A DNA stretch of 64,000 nucleotides. Source: Prinia subflava. Taxonomy: Eukaryota; Chordata; Aves; Passeriformes; Cisticolidae. The stretch is from assembly GCF_021018805.1 (NCBI RefSeq), contig NW_026960609.1, forward strand, positions 124,001-188,000. The letters run 5' to 3'. This document shows, piece after piece, positions 10,692 to 22,781 of the stretch. Every line of letters starts with the position of its first letter. The stretch's first letter is position 1. The translations under genes and the position numbers were made by a program. The notes beneath the pieces were generated by a model that saw only the letters and a program-made list of their open reading frames with translations, was not told where the DNA came from and did not search any database.

Positions 10692-12621
10692 CAGTTCTCC
10701 TAGGGTGCTTACCGCGGAGGCAAAAGCAGCGTTGGAGAAGGTCCAGCAGGCAATGACATCGCGACAGGCACACAGATGCGATCCCAAGCTTCCCTTTCGG
10801 TTCATCATTCTGGGTAAGCTGCCACATCTACATGGGATCATTTTTCAATGGGACACGGGTGCAAAAGCATCAGCACACAACACCAAGGGCCAAGGCAGAA
10901 AGGACCCTCTTCTTATTATAGAGTGGGTCTTTCTCAGCCACCATCGGCCCAAAAGAATGACACAGCCACAAGAGCTTATGGCTGAGCTCGTCCGCAAAGC
11001 AAGAACGCGGATGAAAGATTTGGCAGGGTGGGACTTTGAATGTATTCACATGCCAATTGGATTGTCAACAGGCCAAATGACCAAACCCATGTTGGAACAC
11101 CTGCTTCAGGAAAATGAAGCACTTCAATTCGCTCTAGATTCCTTTACGGGCCAAATTTCAATTCATCGGCCAGCCCACAAACTATTTAATTCGGACGTAA
11201 CATTTAAATTGGCTTTAAAGAGTGTCCAGAGCAGGAGACCTCTCGATGCGATGACGGTTTTTACTGACCCGTCCGGGAGTTCTCACAAGTCAGTGATGAC
11301 TTGGGAGGACCCTGAAACTCGGCAGTGGGAGGCAGATATTAAAGTAGTTGAGGGTTCACCTCAAATAGCCGAGTTGGCCGCTGTCGTCAGAGCACTTGAG
11401 AGATTCTCTGGACCTCTCAATATTGTAACCGACTCCGCATACGTAGCGGGGGTGGTATCTAGAGCAGATCAGGCCATTTTACAGGAGGTGTCCAACACAG
11501 CTCTGTATGAGCAGCTCTCGAAATTGGTCAAACTTGTCTCCCACCGAGAGCAACCGTTTTATGTGATGCATACCAGGTCGCACACGGAATTGCCTGGGTT
11601 TATTGCTGAGGGTAACAGGAGGGCTGACGCTCTTGCTGCCCCTGTAGCGATAGCCCCATTGCCTGACGTTTTTGAGCAGGCCAAGCTCAGCCATCAGCTG
11701 TTCCATCAGGACGCGCCTAGCTTAGCTAGACGTTTTAACCTCACACGTCAACAAGCTAAGGCGATTGTTGGCTCGTGTCCTTCCTGTCAGTCCCACGCTG
11801 TGCCTACCCTGCATGCCGGGGTCAACCCTCGCAGGTTGGAGAGCTGTGAACTCTGGCAGACAGATGTCACCCACATTCCATCATTTGGGAGACTGAAGTA
11901 CGTTCACGTCTCCGTCGATACCTTCTCTGGCGCTGTCTATGCCTCTGCGCACGCAGGTGAGAGGGCCCAACATGCTATCCAACACTTTGTTCAGGCCTTC
12001 TCATTCATGGGCATCCCCAAGGGGATCAAAAGAGACAACGGCCCTGCGTACAAGTCCAAGGAATTTGCTGGCTTCCTGCAGCAATGGGGAGTGGAGCACA
12101 AGACAGGCATCCCCCACTCCCCCACAGGCCAAGCAATCGTAGAGAGGACCCACCAAGAGATCAAGAGGGTCCTTAAACAACAGCAACAGGTATTAAAGGT
12201 GGAACCGCCGGCAATCAGATTGGCCCGAGCCCTTTATGTCATCAATTTTCTAAATTGTTCCTTTGAAAATCCCAATCCGCCCATTACCATACACTTTGGG
12301 TGCAACAAGGAGTGGCAGTTCGATCCCAAGCCCCCAGTGCTGGTGAGATCGCCTGAGTCAGGGAAGGTGGAGGGTCCATTTGACGTGGTGACGTGGGGGC
12401 GTGGGTACGCCTGTGTCCTCACGCCTACCGGGATCAAATGGATACCTGCCAAATGGGTAAAACCATTCATTAAAAGGAAGAGGGAGCGTGACGACAACGT
12501 CCCGCAGGTGGCTTCAGCGGCATTCCGCCGTCGAAAGCGAGTCTCCTCCAGACCCTCTCTTCCCATCCTGTGGGAATGGGACCATGACCTGTCCTTTACC
12601 TATTTCTGTGACCCAAACTAA
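10692..12621 (+). pseudogene. ERV A, 3' part of pol (RT connection, RNase H, integrase)
   Basis: Continues the RT frame interrupted at 1742 and stays open to TAA at 12619-12621. Order: RT connection (10700-11200), RNase H with FTD near 11262 and DSAY near 11430, integrase zinc-binding HHCC (His pair around 11690-11710, CPSC around 11780), and the catalytic DDE core (QTD near 11860, RDNGPAY near 12030, E in IVER near 12140). A C-terminal GPF...GRGYAC domain lies near 12375-12420. The first RNase H Asp is followed by Pro, where ERV E has Gly. Although this half is open, the gene is dead because of the ERV B insertion and two upstream stops. Confidence 0.92.
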
Positions 12622-12641
12622 TAATTTTTGGCCCCCCAGTT

Positions 12642-14006
12642 TTGTTTTTCAGACCCGGACCCAAGATGCTAAGCCTCCCGACCGTGCTCTTTCTGACCAA
12701 GCTGCTAACATTCACCCAAGCTTGGACCGTCCCACAGTCGCGAGCCAACGTGTGGGCTCTGCTCGCGGAATCTATGGGACAGGATCACATCTGTCTCAAT
12801 CAAGCATCAGTCTCAGACCCGATGTCCACATGCCTCATGGGGATTCCCTTTAGACAGTGGGAAATGCCTGAAAGACTTCTCCATTGTGCCCACTGCATCA
12901 GTAAGACCCCCCAATTTAATCCTTTTATTGGCTGGAAGAATTTTGTGCTTTCCCTGCCAGATATGAAAGAGGAACCCCGAGAGCTGCGGCTCCTCGGAGC
13001 AACTACAGCTCCCGCCTGCATTCGTATTACCAATTCGGCCGACACTTTAGACAACCGCACCAAGCACGCTTTTCAATCTAAAGTGCTAGACAGAGCCCAC
13101 TCGTGGTGCAAGAAGTTGGCCAAGGGAGTTCTTCCCCCTCAAATTCACAACCACCCCCAAAAGTTACCCGAGGGAGTCTTTCTGATCTGCAGAGATCGGG
13201 CTTGGGCAGGTATCCCCTCTCGTCTTTCTGGAGGTCCGTGCACCCTAGGAAAGGTAGGGCTGTTCACACCCAACAAGATGCAAATCACGGATTGGAAAGA
13301 AAAACAAAAGAAACAAAGTGGTGCACATGGATTGGCAGTTTCCAAAAGAGACCTTAGAAAATTAGACCCGGATTGCGATTCGGAAATTATTCATTGGAAC
13401 AAAACTAAAGAGGTCGCAATCACAAATTTTGCCCCATGGGTCTCCTTTGCTAAGGCCGTGGGGGAATTGGGGCATTTAAAATGTTGGGTGGCGAAACAAG
13501 CAAATTTAACCTCCAAAACCCTATTCAACCTCCTGGAGGACGAGGAAATAATGAGGCAAGCTTCCCTCCAAAATCTGGCAGCCATAGACTACATCATACT
13601 TCTCCACGATCACATGTATGAGGAGTTTGAGGGTCTATGTTGTTTTAATCTGTCGACTCGGGCTGAGAGCACTCGAAAACTCATTGTACAGATGCAAAAT
13701 ATGATCAGTGACATCAAAAGAGAGACAGGTGATTGGATGAGCAACATTTTTAAAGGTTGGGGTTTATCTGGATGGGACGGGTCCATTTTAAAAACATGTC
13801 TGTTGACTTTGTTTATTATTTTAATTGTTTGTCTTGCTTTCGGACTAATCAGGAGATCGTTAATTAAGTTAGTTTTAAGTTCCACATCTACCCCCTCTCC
13901 GGCTGCTGCTCGGGTCGCCAAGGCCACAGCTCCTGAAGACGAGTTGAAGGAGCTTGAAAAGGAGCTTGAAGAAGAAAGTGACGGTGAAAGCCTCGCAGAC
14001 GATTAG
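12642..14006 (+). CDS. env: ERV A envelope glycoprotein, open 454-aa frame
   Basis: Retroviral envelope precursor that would insert in the membrane as surface plus transmembrane subunits. The frame is uninterrupted, starting 21 bases after pol; a second Met at 12666 directly precedes a hydrophobic signal peptide and may be the better start. A minimal RxxR lies near residues 233-240, the transmembrane subunit has an immunosuppressive-domain-like helix (about residues 305-322), and a membrane anchor of about 20 residues lies near 385-405, followed by an acidic Glu-rich tail. The SU part is short. In alpha/gamma-type envelopes a C-x6-CC motif links the subunits; here the CC pair is present but the first position is Tyr (codon 13617-13619). 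The open frame is real; function is not implied. Confidence 0.88.
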   Translation: MFFRPGPKMLSLPTVLFLTKLLTFTQAWTVPQSRANVWALLAESMGQDHICLNQASVSDPMSTCLMGIPFRQWEMPERLLHCAHCISKTPQFNPFIGWKNFVLSLPDMKEEPRELRLLGATTAPACIRITNSADTLDNRTKHAFQSKVLDRAHSWCKKLAKGVLPPQIHNHPQKLPEGVFLICRDRAWAGIPSRLSGGPCTLGKVGLFTPNKMQITDWKEKQKKQSGAHGLAVSKRDLRKLDPDCDSEIIHWNKTKEVAITNFAPWVSFAKAVGELGHLKCWVAKQANLTSKTLFNLLEDEEIMRQASLQNLAAIDYIILLHDHMYEEFEGLCCFNLSTRAESTRKLIVQMQNMISDIKRETGDWMSNIFKGWGLSGWDGSILKTCLLTLFIILIVCLAFGLIRRSLIKLVLSSTSTPSPAAARVAKATAPEDELKELEKELEEESDGESLADD

Positions 14007-14079
14007 TGGCCAGCTCAACAACCTCGATTCGCCAAATGTTACCTGGACTCTGAGCATCTGCCGGACCCCCCTCACTTCT

Positions 14080-14108
14080 GTTCTTTTAGTAAAAAGAAAA
14101 CGGGGAGG
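14080..14108 (+). promoter_or_regulatory. ERV A polypurine tract
   Basis: A purine-rich run (AAAAAGAAAACGGGGAGG) directly precedes the LTR start TGTGGC, as needed for plus-strand priming. Confidence 0.8.
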
Positions 14109-14660
14109 TGTGGCAGTGTGTTAATTTAATCGGTTAGGCTTTCTATACTTTTGTACTTGTTGGGTTCCCTGTACCCCACCCCTCGATTGTTCCTTTGTTT
14201 AACTCACATGACTCCGGCACCTGTCATGCGACACACGGTTAGCTGCCAGTCATTTCTCCCGCCTTTGTAAATCCCTCCTATTTTTCCCCTGATTAGTCCA
14301 AGTAATGTTCTATTACACCTGTATCCCCTGGCAACCTGCCCCGGTTGGCTGGCAGTGGCTGGCCACCCCCTTTGTCCCCCCTCCGAATCCTTCGGACAAA
14401 AACCCCCCGCACCCCTCTCCCCCCGAGCAGTTTCGGGCTGAGGAGGTGTTTGCAATAAACCCTCTGTTCGTCTGAAATTGTTTCCTCCTTTCTTTCCACT
14501 GCCCGTCGAATCTCCATCGCTCGCATAAGCCTCTACCAGGCAAAGAACCCACAGGAGTCAGTACTGCTTGTGAGCTTGCAGACTGACCCCCTACCACTCT
14601 GTCGCTGTGTCTGGGCCAGCGGCGACAGAGCCCGTTGGCTCTCTGTGAGCACACCGACGG
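14109..14660 (+). repeat. ERV A 3' LTR
   Basis: Begins TGTGGCAGTGTG, matching the ERV C LTRs and the solo LTR at 33706. AATAAA at about 14454 is the poly(A) signal. The right edge is approximate because the upstream target duplication is outside the window. Confidence 0.85.
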
Positions 14661-15344
14661 ATTAATCTAATGGATATTGTGGTGCTTTTTATGTAGTAAC
14701 ACTATTACTAAATAAATCTTGTAATTTTCTTTTTGTTGGTCTGTTACTAGGATCCATACTATAGATTTAATGATGAGATGTACAGATGGATCTCACTAGA
14801 TAATTAGACTTACAGCAGGACGTTCAAAACTCCTTTTGATGTCAGGTATGCAGTAAAGATATGCCTAAATTAGTTCTGTGCCATCTTTCATGCAGAATTG
14901 CAAGTTAATCCATTATCTCAAAATCTGCTTAATACTTTTGTATCTGATAAAAGAAAATATGCAATCATGTGCAGCTGCAAAGCTGTTGCTACAAAACACT
15001 TCAATTGTTGCTTTTTTTCTTTTTTCTTTAATTGATTGTTAAAAATTAGTTATGAATTTTCAGCTGAGAAAAGATAATACTTAAGCTAATTAAAAGCTCT
15101 CCCATCTAATATCTGGCGGGTATGTGAACCTGTTGTGTTCTTAAACGTGCTGACTTGAGCTACTTCAGCTGTCATCCTAATTTGGCTATTTAAAGGTACA
15201 ATGTAGCTACACTGAGTCAAATGTTCTTGCAGGTAGCTGAGGCAACTGCTGGTATAATAGTAATATACATTTTTACACTGTCTCCTGTGTGTTTTTAACT
15301 CTAGGTATTCTGACAGTTTTTCACACATATGTTTTCTTCTGTAG
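14661..15344. other. MANBA intron sequence, nothing recognised
   Basis: A+T-rich intronic DNA between the ERV A LTR and the first visible exon. No ORF, repeat family or RNA gene recognised. Confidence 0.6.
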
Positions 15345-15450
15345 AAAGTGGCAGAAAGTGAATTTGGTTTTTGAGGGAGTAGATGCAGTAGCACAGATCC
15401 TGCTCAACAATGTCACTCTAGGGAGAACAGACAACATGTTCAACAGATAT
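15345..15450 (+). pseudogene. MANBA: MANBA exon (about human residues 92-126)
   Basis: Acceptor TTCTGTAG precedes it; it ends NMFNRY before donor GTAAGT at 15451. The frame begins after one base and reads [11 protein letters not shown]... through DNMFNRY, close to the human residues of the N-terminal jelly-roll domain. No lesion inside. Confidence 0.92.
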
Positions 15451-16169
15451 GTAAGTAATGTGTTTATTTCTGAAGGTGCTTCTGTTTTTCTTCAAAGCCC
15501 TTTTGTTCTGAGCCCTTCCAGTGCATTCAAGTACCCATAAAAGTAGGTGCTTGGATGCAGAAAGTGTTGACATGAAGACTGCATGTGTAATCAGGTGAAT
15601 GTTAGAAAGGGAAGTGTACTTACCTTTCCACTAGCAACAGGGTCATATCTAGAGAATGTGCCTTGTCCTAAATGAGAGGACCAATGCCAGAAGATCAATT
15701 CAGCTAATAATATGTCTTGATTCTTGGAATCTGTCCCAGCTCCAAGAAAACGTAAGCTTAAATCTGTTTTATTAGCTGTAAATCTGCTTACTAATTGGTA
15801 TTAGAGTGGTTTACATGTCAATACTGCAATGAAAATGCACGTATTGTAAAGCCTGTGTGTTTTCATGCTTTTGGTTTTTAAAGAGGTGTATTTTTAATAT
15901 GGTACTTGGGATAACATTGTCATGCTTTTTTGAGCTTTGCTTATTTTAGCATGTGAGTATTCATTATGGAATGATCTTGAGAAAGGCAAAACCATTCAAA
16001 CTAATTTTATAGCTTTAAAATATGAAATTATTCTGATATTACCATAAGGATCAATCCTTGCTTTTATCTTAAAAGAATAAAAAAATCTGAAGAGTTAAAG
16101 GAAGAATGATAGTGGAATAACTGAATTACAAATGAATTCTGGTGTCTCCATTTCTCAGCATTTACCATT
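15451..16169. other. MANBA intron sequence, nothing recognised
   Basis: Intronic, A+T-rich, with no exon or repeat family that I can name. Confidence 0.55.
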
Positions 16170-16350
16170 CTGGCAGGTTTTATTGCAGAGGAGTTGGACT
16201 GAGGCATAAGACATTCTGCCACCTGGGTCTATGTAACCTAGGACAAACCACTTAGTTTCTCATTGACTTAGTTTTTCCATCAGTAAAATAAAAAAATTCT
16301 TAGAGCTTTTATGAAATTGTAATTATTTACTGTTTGGAGAGTATCTAAAG
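16170..16350 (+). repeat. Ancient MIR-like SINE fragment
   Basis: The core reads as a diverged MIR: gccacctggg, a (g)tgtaacct-gg-caa-cactta block, a cttagttt(t)tccatcagtaaaat block and a run to the tail. This order is typical of the tRNA-derived MIR core shared by amniotes. Confidence 0.6.
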
Positions 16351-16444
16351 GTTTGTCAGTAGCAGGCTCTGTAAAGTTAGGAAGTGGTATTATTTTGTCC
16401 ATATTTCTGCAACTTCATTTTGTATCAGATTGCAAAAGCAGGGC

Positions 16445-16835
16445 CTCTATTAATTACATGGAAGATGGACTGAGCAACGCAGAGCACAACCAATGTGGTG
16501 AAATCATACGTTCTCCTCTTTATTCCCCAAAATGTCTGGTTAAATACAGTTTCAGATAATTTACAGTTACAGGTGTTTTCTAATTGGTATTCAGCGTGAA
16601 AAGGAATGCAAACAATCTCAATTTAGGGTAGCTACCATAATTTCACTATAACTATCCTATCTAATGCATAAACACACCTCAATCTAAATTTTAACTGCGC
16701 CACAGACTTATCTACTTCTACACAGGCCCAAACCTGGGGCCCATTTTGGGATAGCTCAGTTCTCGTTCCAAAATACCTCATGTCCATGTTCTCTAAGAAA
16801 TTCTGTTACAAGATTGTAACAATTCATGAAATGGC
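16445..16835 (-). repeat. Solo LTR, same family as 44370-44780
   Basis: Aligns in reverse with 44370-44780 over most of its length: shared GAGCTATCCCAAA, GTAGATAA, TGTGGCGCAGTTA, and a GGAATAAAG poly(A) signal followed by GAGAACGTATG. Edges approximate, no target duplication identified. Confidence 0.7.
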
Positions 16836-17766
16836 CTTCACTGTAAAACCAGAGTGTACTGCATTAATTTGAGTCTGAGGTTACAGTGACCCAGGCTTGT
16901 GCCTTGTTCACCTGTTCAGCATGGCAACATCTGCAGGAAGGACTCTCTCTGAAGGCTCTGGATTGGGGAATGCTATTTGCTTTCTAATATCCTGATGTAT
17001 GCTACAGAAATAAGTGATTTTATCTGGGCTGCTCCCAAATTAGAAAAAATTACCAAGACTTGACTTTTCAAAAATGTGCACTCTGAGGAATAAATGGGTA
17101 TTAGCCATTAGAACCATACCTGTGATAGCACAGGGTAATTCTGAAATGGAGCATTTCTCCTTTTCTTCAGCCACACTGAAGGGGATTTTGTGACCTGGTG
17201 AGGAAGCCCCCAAATGCTTCATTTGGAGCAGGCATAGAATGTGTGTGTACATTTGGGGGATGAGAATGCAGCTCATTTCATTTTGGGGCATGAACTACAG
17301 CTTTTCAGCATCCATAGACAAGGCAGCTCAGCGCCTTGTGGTAGATGAGCTGGCAGCACAGTGTGAGCTGGAAGCACTCCTATATGGATCAGCTTTCTGA
17401 GGTGCAATAAGGTGTCTTGTCAAAGATACACGAGTTCTGGATGAGGAAGGAGGGTAAAGATTCTCTTACTGTCCTTGTCCTTCATGCACTTCTGTGTGCA
17501 AGCACAGTGCTGCAGCCTGCAACGAGAGCTTGGTGTGAGGAAAGTGGTTTACCAAGAAACATCTCCTTCAATCTGGAACATTCCTGTGTATTTTCTTTTT
17601 TTCAGTTTACAAAGTATCTTGTCCTTCAAAACCAGAGCATACTGAGACTGTATTTCAAAAGCTTTTGAATAATATATGTATGGTATTAAAATCTCCCTGT
17701 AATAGTGATTATAGATCTCATATATAAATGTCAGCACTGTAATGGTTTTGTTCTGTTTTGTGCTAG
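16836..17766. other. MANBA intron sequence, nothing recognised
   Basis: Between the solo LTR and the next exon I see no coding exon, RNA gene or named repeat. Confidence 0.55.
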
Positions 17767-17932
17767 AGGTTTGATATTACCAGCCTGATCCAGGAGGTCA
17801 ATTTTGTTGAAGTCCGTTTCTTGTCAGCCATTTCATACACAGCAGAGCAGATGTCACAAAGCACACAGCATTCCCCCAGCGTGCTCTCCACCTGTGCAGA
17901 AAGGAGAGGGCCATGTTAATTTCATCAGAAAG
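17767..17932 (+). pseudogene. MANBA: MANBA exon with frameshift (about human residues 127-183)
   Basis: Acceptor GTGCTAG, donor GTAGGA. The first part reads RFDITSLIQEVNFVEVRF in the frame set by the previous exon. The last part reads PPACSPPVQKGEGHVNF, but in another frame. The exon is 166 nt, against 171 nt implied by the 57 human residues, so a net 5-nt loss near 17865-17875 is the simplest cause. In the entry frame a TAA follows at 17917-17919. Both splice sites look usable. Confidence 0.88.
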
Positions 17933-18494
17933 GTAGGAGCAGGATTGTCTTGTCTCTGGCTTCAGGCTGGGAAAGAGGAATGCACCACAAGCTGTCCTTA
18001 CAGTTGTATTCTGAAACCCGCAATGTTGTTTTATAAGTAGGGCATATTTTTCATTGCAGCTTCCTTCTCCCATCCCCCCCTAGAAACCTGTAATCTTGTA
18101 TATTGACAATACAAGAGGCATGAGAAGGCCAGGCTTCATATCTAAGTGATAAGAATGTTTAAAAGGCTGTTTTCATCAGTCAGCAAGGAGAGTTGCTACT
18201 AAGAGGGCAGGATAGCATTGGGAAATGTGTAATCATTGCATTTTGATCCACTGGGTGTGTTTAGCAACGTATGCTGACAATAGAGTTCACTATTGCAAAT
18301 ACCAGTGTGTATTGCCAAGGCTGTAAAAAGCGCATCCAAGCAGCTTTGTGTTTGCTGTTGCTCATGTGCTGTGCTATTTATACTGGGCAGCTCTGGCATG
18401 TCCCAAGAAGTGTTATCTAACAGGGGACATGTTTTGATTAGTGTTGCGAAGCGTGACTTATATGTACATATTCAATGAAAAAACAGTGTAATAT
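17933..18494. other. MANBA intron sequence, nothing recognised
   Basis: No exon or repeat recognised. The exon that should follow (human EQCSFSWDWG region) was looked for and not seen. Confidence 0.55.
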
Positions 18495-19242
18495 TGTCTT
18501 GGGTTATGTAACAAAAAAAATGTGTATTCCATTTCATCTGTTGAAACGAGTTGGGGAGATGTTTTTTTTTTTCCTTATCTCTTGTAACTCCAGGGGGAGG
18601 GGGGCAGATGCTTTCTGATAATAGGCCAGCTGTTAAAACCAGGTGGGGCAGTGTTTCTTATCTTTTCCACCACTGTCCACGGGGGGGGGGATATCTTCTG
18701 TCAATGGGCCATTAAGGCTCACCAATGACAACACATTCCATTATCCCATTGTGAGATGCTCCTCCCAGTGAGGGGGGAGCCAACCATTTCCACCAAGATA
18801 AAAACTGAGCTGTAGGAACACCAAGCAGCCTGCTTTCCACTGGATTCTCGGAGGAAGACTGGACCCATCTTGCCAGCACTGGACCCTTTTTTTCTACAGG
18901 ATCATCTCTACTCCATAGAACATCTGTTACTCCAAGAAGACTTATTTGGACTGCTTCCAACACCATGACAACAGGGTGTCAGGTCATATCTCTGACTCTC
19001 TCAGGGTTTTCTAGGACTTTGTTTGTTTGCTTGTTTGTTTTTGTTGTTTTTTTTTTTTTTGTACTACTGCAGTTGTATTTTTAATATTCCTAGTAAAGAA
19101 CTGTTATTGCTATTCCCATATTTTAGCTTGAAAGCCCCTAATTTCAAAATTGTAATAATTTGGAGGGAGAGGGTTTACACTCTCCATTCCAAGGAGAGCT
19201 CCAACTTTCCCTGACAGATACCTGTCTTGCCAAACCAAGACA
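18495..19242 (-). repeat. Solo LTR, TGTCTTGG family
   Basis: Ends are inverted repeats TGTCTTGG/CCAAGACA. Flanks AATAT (18490-18494) and AATAC (19243-19247) are a 5-bp target duplication with one mismatch, as for ERVL-type elements. The minus strand aligns with the copy at 43303-44042. Confidence 0.8.
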
Positions 19243-19247
19243 AATAC

Positions 19248-22200
19248 AAAGGAATGAAACTCAGAAACTTTGATTTAAGATATGGCTTCCTTGCTGTTAA
19301 AACTTTACTTGGCAAACTATAATTTGAGCAGCATCTCATGTATTTCTGATAGCTTTGTAGCAGATAGAGGCAATGTCTAGATGATCTTTTCTAATTTGTC
19401 TTTTTGGGTGGTTTTGCACATTTTTCTCCACTTAAGTGCCTTTCTTGTTAATTATTTTCAAACTTTATTAGAAAGTCCCTCTAGAGTCTCCTCAAAAATG
19501 ACTAGCATCCTGTAATTTTAAACCTGGATATAATTTCCTTTAGAATTTATTAATGTAAAAATGGACTCCATGTTGTCCTGGAAAGATCCTTTAGGATTAA
19601 GATGCTGTCTGTATTTCTGCTTGCTGCTACTTTTATTTTCTCTACATTTTAGAAAGTTTTCTTAGTTTTTCTAAGCCCACTGTGTTTCTCAGAAATCAGT
19701 GTGAGGGGAGGCTTGGAAGGAATAAGGGACTTAGTTGTGTTCTTATTTATAGAGCAAAAGAGACCTGGAATGATTTTATGCTTCACTGAACTATACCTTT
19801 AAATTTTTAAGAAAATACCCTAGTGCTTTTTCCTCAAATGAACTTTTGACTGTACTTGGAAGCTGCTCAAGAAATTTCCAGAAACATTCTGAGTATATGG
19901 CAACAGCAGCAGCTATGTATTTAAAAGTAAACAAACATACTAGGACATTGCTATAAGCTGGCTGCTTCCCATCTGAAAGTAATGGAGAGCTATTTACACT
20001 TTTCAGGTACAATATTAAGTGCAGTAAACTTATCTAAATCTGAGTAGGACTTTGTGACAGAACACAAGCCTGTTGCTGCTAATGTACTCCAGTGATACAG
20101 GCGTGTTGTTCTTGTGACTGTTTCTGATAGCAGTCTCTGCAGTATTTTTAGTGAGACCTGCCAATCTGTCAGTGATTTATTTGTTTATTTTTTATAAAGG
20201 GAAAATGACTTTCAATTGGACATGTTTTCTAAGAATATGTTATCCCTGGTTTTCTGTTTGAAATATGTGCAGTGTTTGTTTCCTGGAAGGCTGTTTTGCA
20301 ATTTGAGAGACAGGGAGGCTGACTGACAACGCAGGGGATAGGCCAAGCTTGTGCAATGTGGTTTGCCCAAATTAGTATGCCTTGGCTGTAAGTTATTAGT
20401 CTCTAAATTTAGAACTGTGTGTCACTGTACAAGACTTGAGGAGATCTATTGTATTTGCTTTGGGGGCTGGGGCTGTGTGAAACTTGGAGGGCAGTTGAAT
20501 AGATGTTGTCAAGGGATTTGTTAAGTAGAGGTCTGACCAGGTTTGAAAACAGCTAAATGGAAATTGGTGTACGTACTTCTCTGCCTGACCAGCATTTTAT
20601 AATTCTGACAGTTATTCTGATGTTAGTACCAGAACTAAGCTACTTCTCAACCATGTTTTGTTCCCTTTTTGTATAAGAGAACCATGAAAAGGAGAGAAAC
20701 AGTGAACATGACTGAACTACACAAATACACATATCCATTTCTTTCCTTGTATTACTCTGTGCTGTTAAAACTAAAAATAGGAGATAAACAATTTCATATA
20801 TGATTTTTAATTTGATACTGTTATTCTAGAATGCTGTAACATCCCTGTCAGTTTTCTGCTTAGTTTGTCTTTTAGGTATATAATTAAATAAAGACATTAC
20901 AAACTAAAATAATTCACAGCTGAATTGAGAGTAATCTCCTGGATTTTTTTTTTTTTATCTTTACTGTTTGGGGTTTTTTTGGCATTTTTTTAAGTGATAT
21001 GCTAAGTGTTGTTTTGCTCTTTAGGTAAGACAAAATTTCTCCGTATGTGCACGTTTAATACAAAATTTAATTTTATATAAAACGGGTAGTAGCAGCAAAG
21101 TTCTGGTTGAGAAATAAGAAAAAAATACTGTAGGCTCTTCTGGATTTATGGAAACTGGAAAAATTCTTTCAGTGCATGTCAATATTTTATTCACAGAGAG
21201 CAAATGTCTTATTTATGGCACAGCATCAATGTCTGTGTGAAAAACAGGCAGTTGTAGCATAATCATTCTGTTTTCCAGGAGCAGTGTTCCTGTAGTTGGG
21301 ATTGGGGACCTTCTTTTCCCACTCAAGGAATCTGGAAAGATGTTAGGATTGAGGCCTATAACCATTATCACCTGATTTACTTTTCTATTACTCCTTTCTT
21401 TGGTAAGTCTCTTGTTTCTTCTTTTTATTGGTTTCACCTTTAGAATACAAACCATTTTATTGTTAAGCCAAATTAACCGTCAGTTTAGGAAATGTTGTAT
21501 GGGGTTTTTTATGACTGTGTGTAGTTCTTTCCACAGCACACCTTTATTAGGAATTGAAACAGTACTTCAGTACAAACAATAACTGTTAAAAGTATTAGAA
21601 TTCAGAATCATTTTTTGCCTGAAGTCCCCGAATAAGTGCAGAAATAAATGTAGTATAATTGAGATTAGCACCTGTTCTCCAGTTGTTAAAATTTTCCTTT
21701 CTATTGGCATGTGTTTTCACGAAGATTCCCTGTAAGTATGTCTCACTTTTGTCTCACTTGCATTTAAAACAAAGCTGCTATGGGAATTTGGTTTTGTGTT
21801 GGAAGGAACAATGCACAGTGAGCAGAATTCAAAAAGTGCCGAATTTTCAGGACACAACATGAAGTCTGAGAGAGAAAAGCAGTCGTGCTATGCAAGGATA
21901 ATTGTTAAAGATGCAATTGGAGAGGATAACCTTCGGCATTCTTGCTACCTAACTTACCAAACTGGTTTCCTCTCTTGCAGTGGTCTCTGATTTTCCTATC
22001 CTTTGTCCTGAAGATCATTGCAGCTGTGCAAAAGTAGTTAATTTTCCTTTGAAACTTTCTGTAAATGGTGTTATGCCCCGTTGTAGACCACCCACATACT
22101 TTTTTTCACTGACTGTTGAGCAGAGTCTTCAATGGATTAAAGGCTAGCACGTGGGTCCTCTGCACTGGGGTGAATTTTGGCTCTTGGGAATAGATTTGTT

Positions 22201-22302
22201 GTGTATGTATAAAAGAGGAAGACACCACTCCATGGCTGCTTTTAAAGTGTCCTGAAATAGCTGCAGGTCTTAGCTAGAATTAACATAACTGGAATTTCCA
22301 TG
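19248..22302. other. MANBA intron sequence, about 3 kb
   Basis: A+T-rich with poly-T and poly-G/T runs (20940-20990). I found no MANBA exon, named transposon or RNA gene. Confidence 0.5.
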
Positions 22303-22308
22303 GGAAGC

Positions 22309-22677
22309 TGTTCCCCGGAACGCAGTAATCAACAACACGGAGGCAGAGTCTTCAGTGAAAGCTGCTCCCCACCGAGAAAAGAGGGGCCAGCCTGTTTATT
22401 CTTTTCCTTTTATAATTTTGTGGGTCTGGGAGCACATTGGCTCCTGGGGTTACTACCCCTTCACCCCACATGCCAGACCAACTGTCAACCAACATTATTT
22501 TCAGGTGGGAAATATGTAAGCAAAGGACAGTGAACAAAACCAAGAAGGGTTGTTTATGTTCCAAAGCGTGAGAAAGTGAAAGACTGACCCTTAATATCGC
22601 AACAGTAGCTAAAGAACTGACTCCATCTTACAAGCAAGTAGAAGGCTTTAAAAAATCTCAGAAAAAACAGGGCAACA
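22309..22677 (-). repeat. ERV E 3' LTR
   Basis: 369 bp; minus strand starts TGTTGCCCTG and ends in CA. TATAAAAGG and AATAAA read about 12 bases apart on the minus strand (22400-22425). A polypurine-type run AAAAAGGGTGAGA precedes it in minus sense at 22678-22690. Confidence 0.93.
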
Positions 22678-22781
22678 TCTCACCCTTTTTAACTTTACAA
22701 AAAGAAAAACAGAAAAAAGAAAAATGAACAAATTTACAAAAGGCATATATACAAATTCAACCATTTTCTGTGGAGGAATCA

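Noticed and set aside
14109..14660. ERV A LTR right edge fixed by a target duplication
   Set aside because: The matching left duplication is outside the window.
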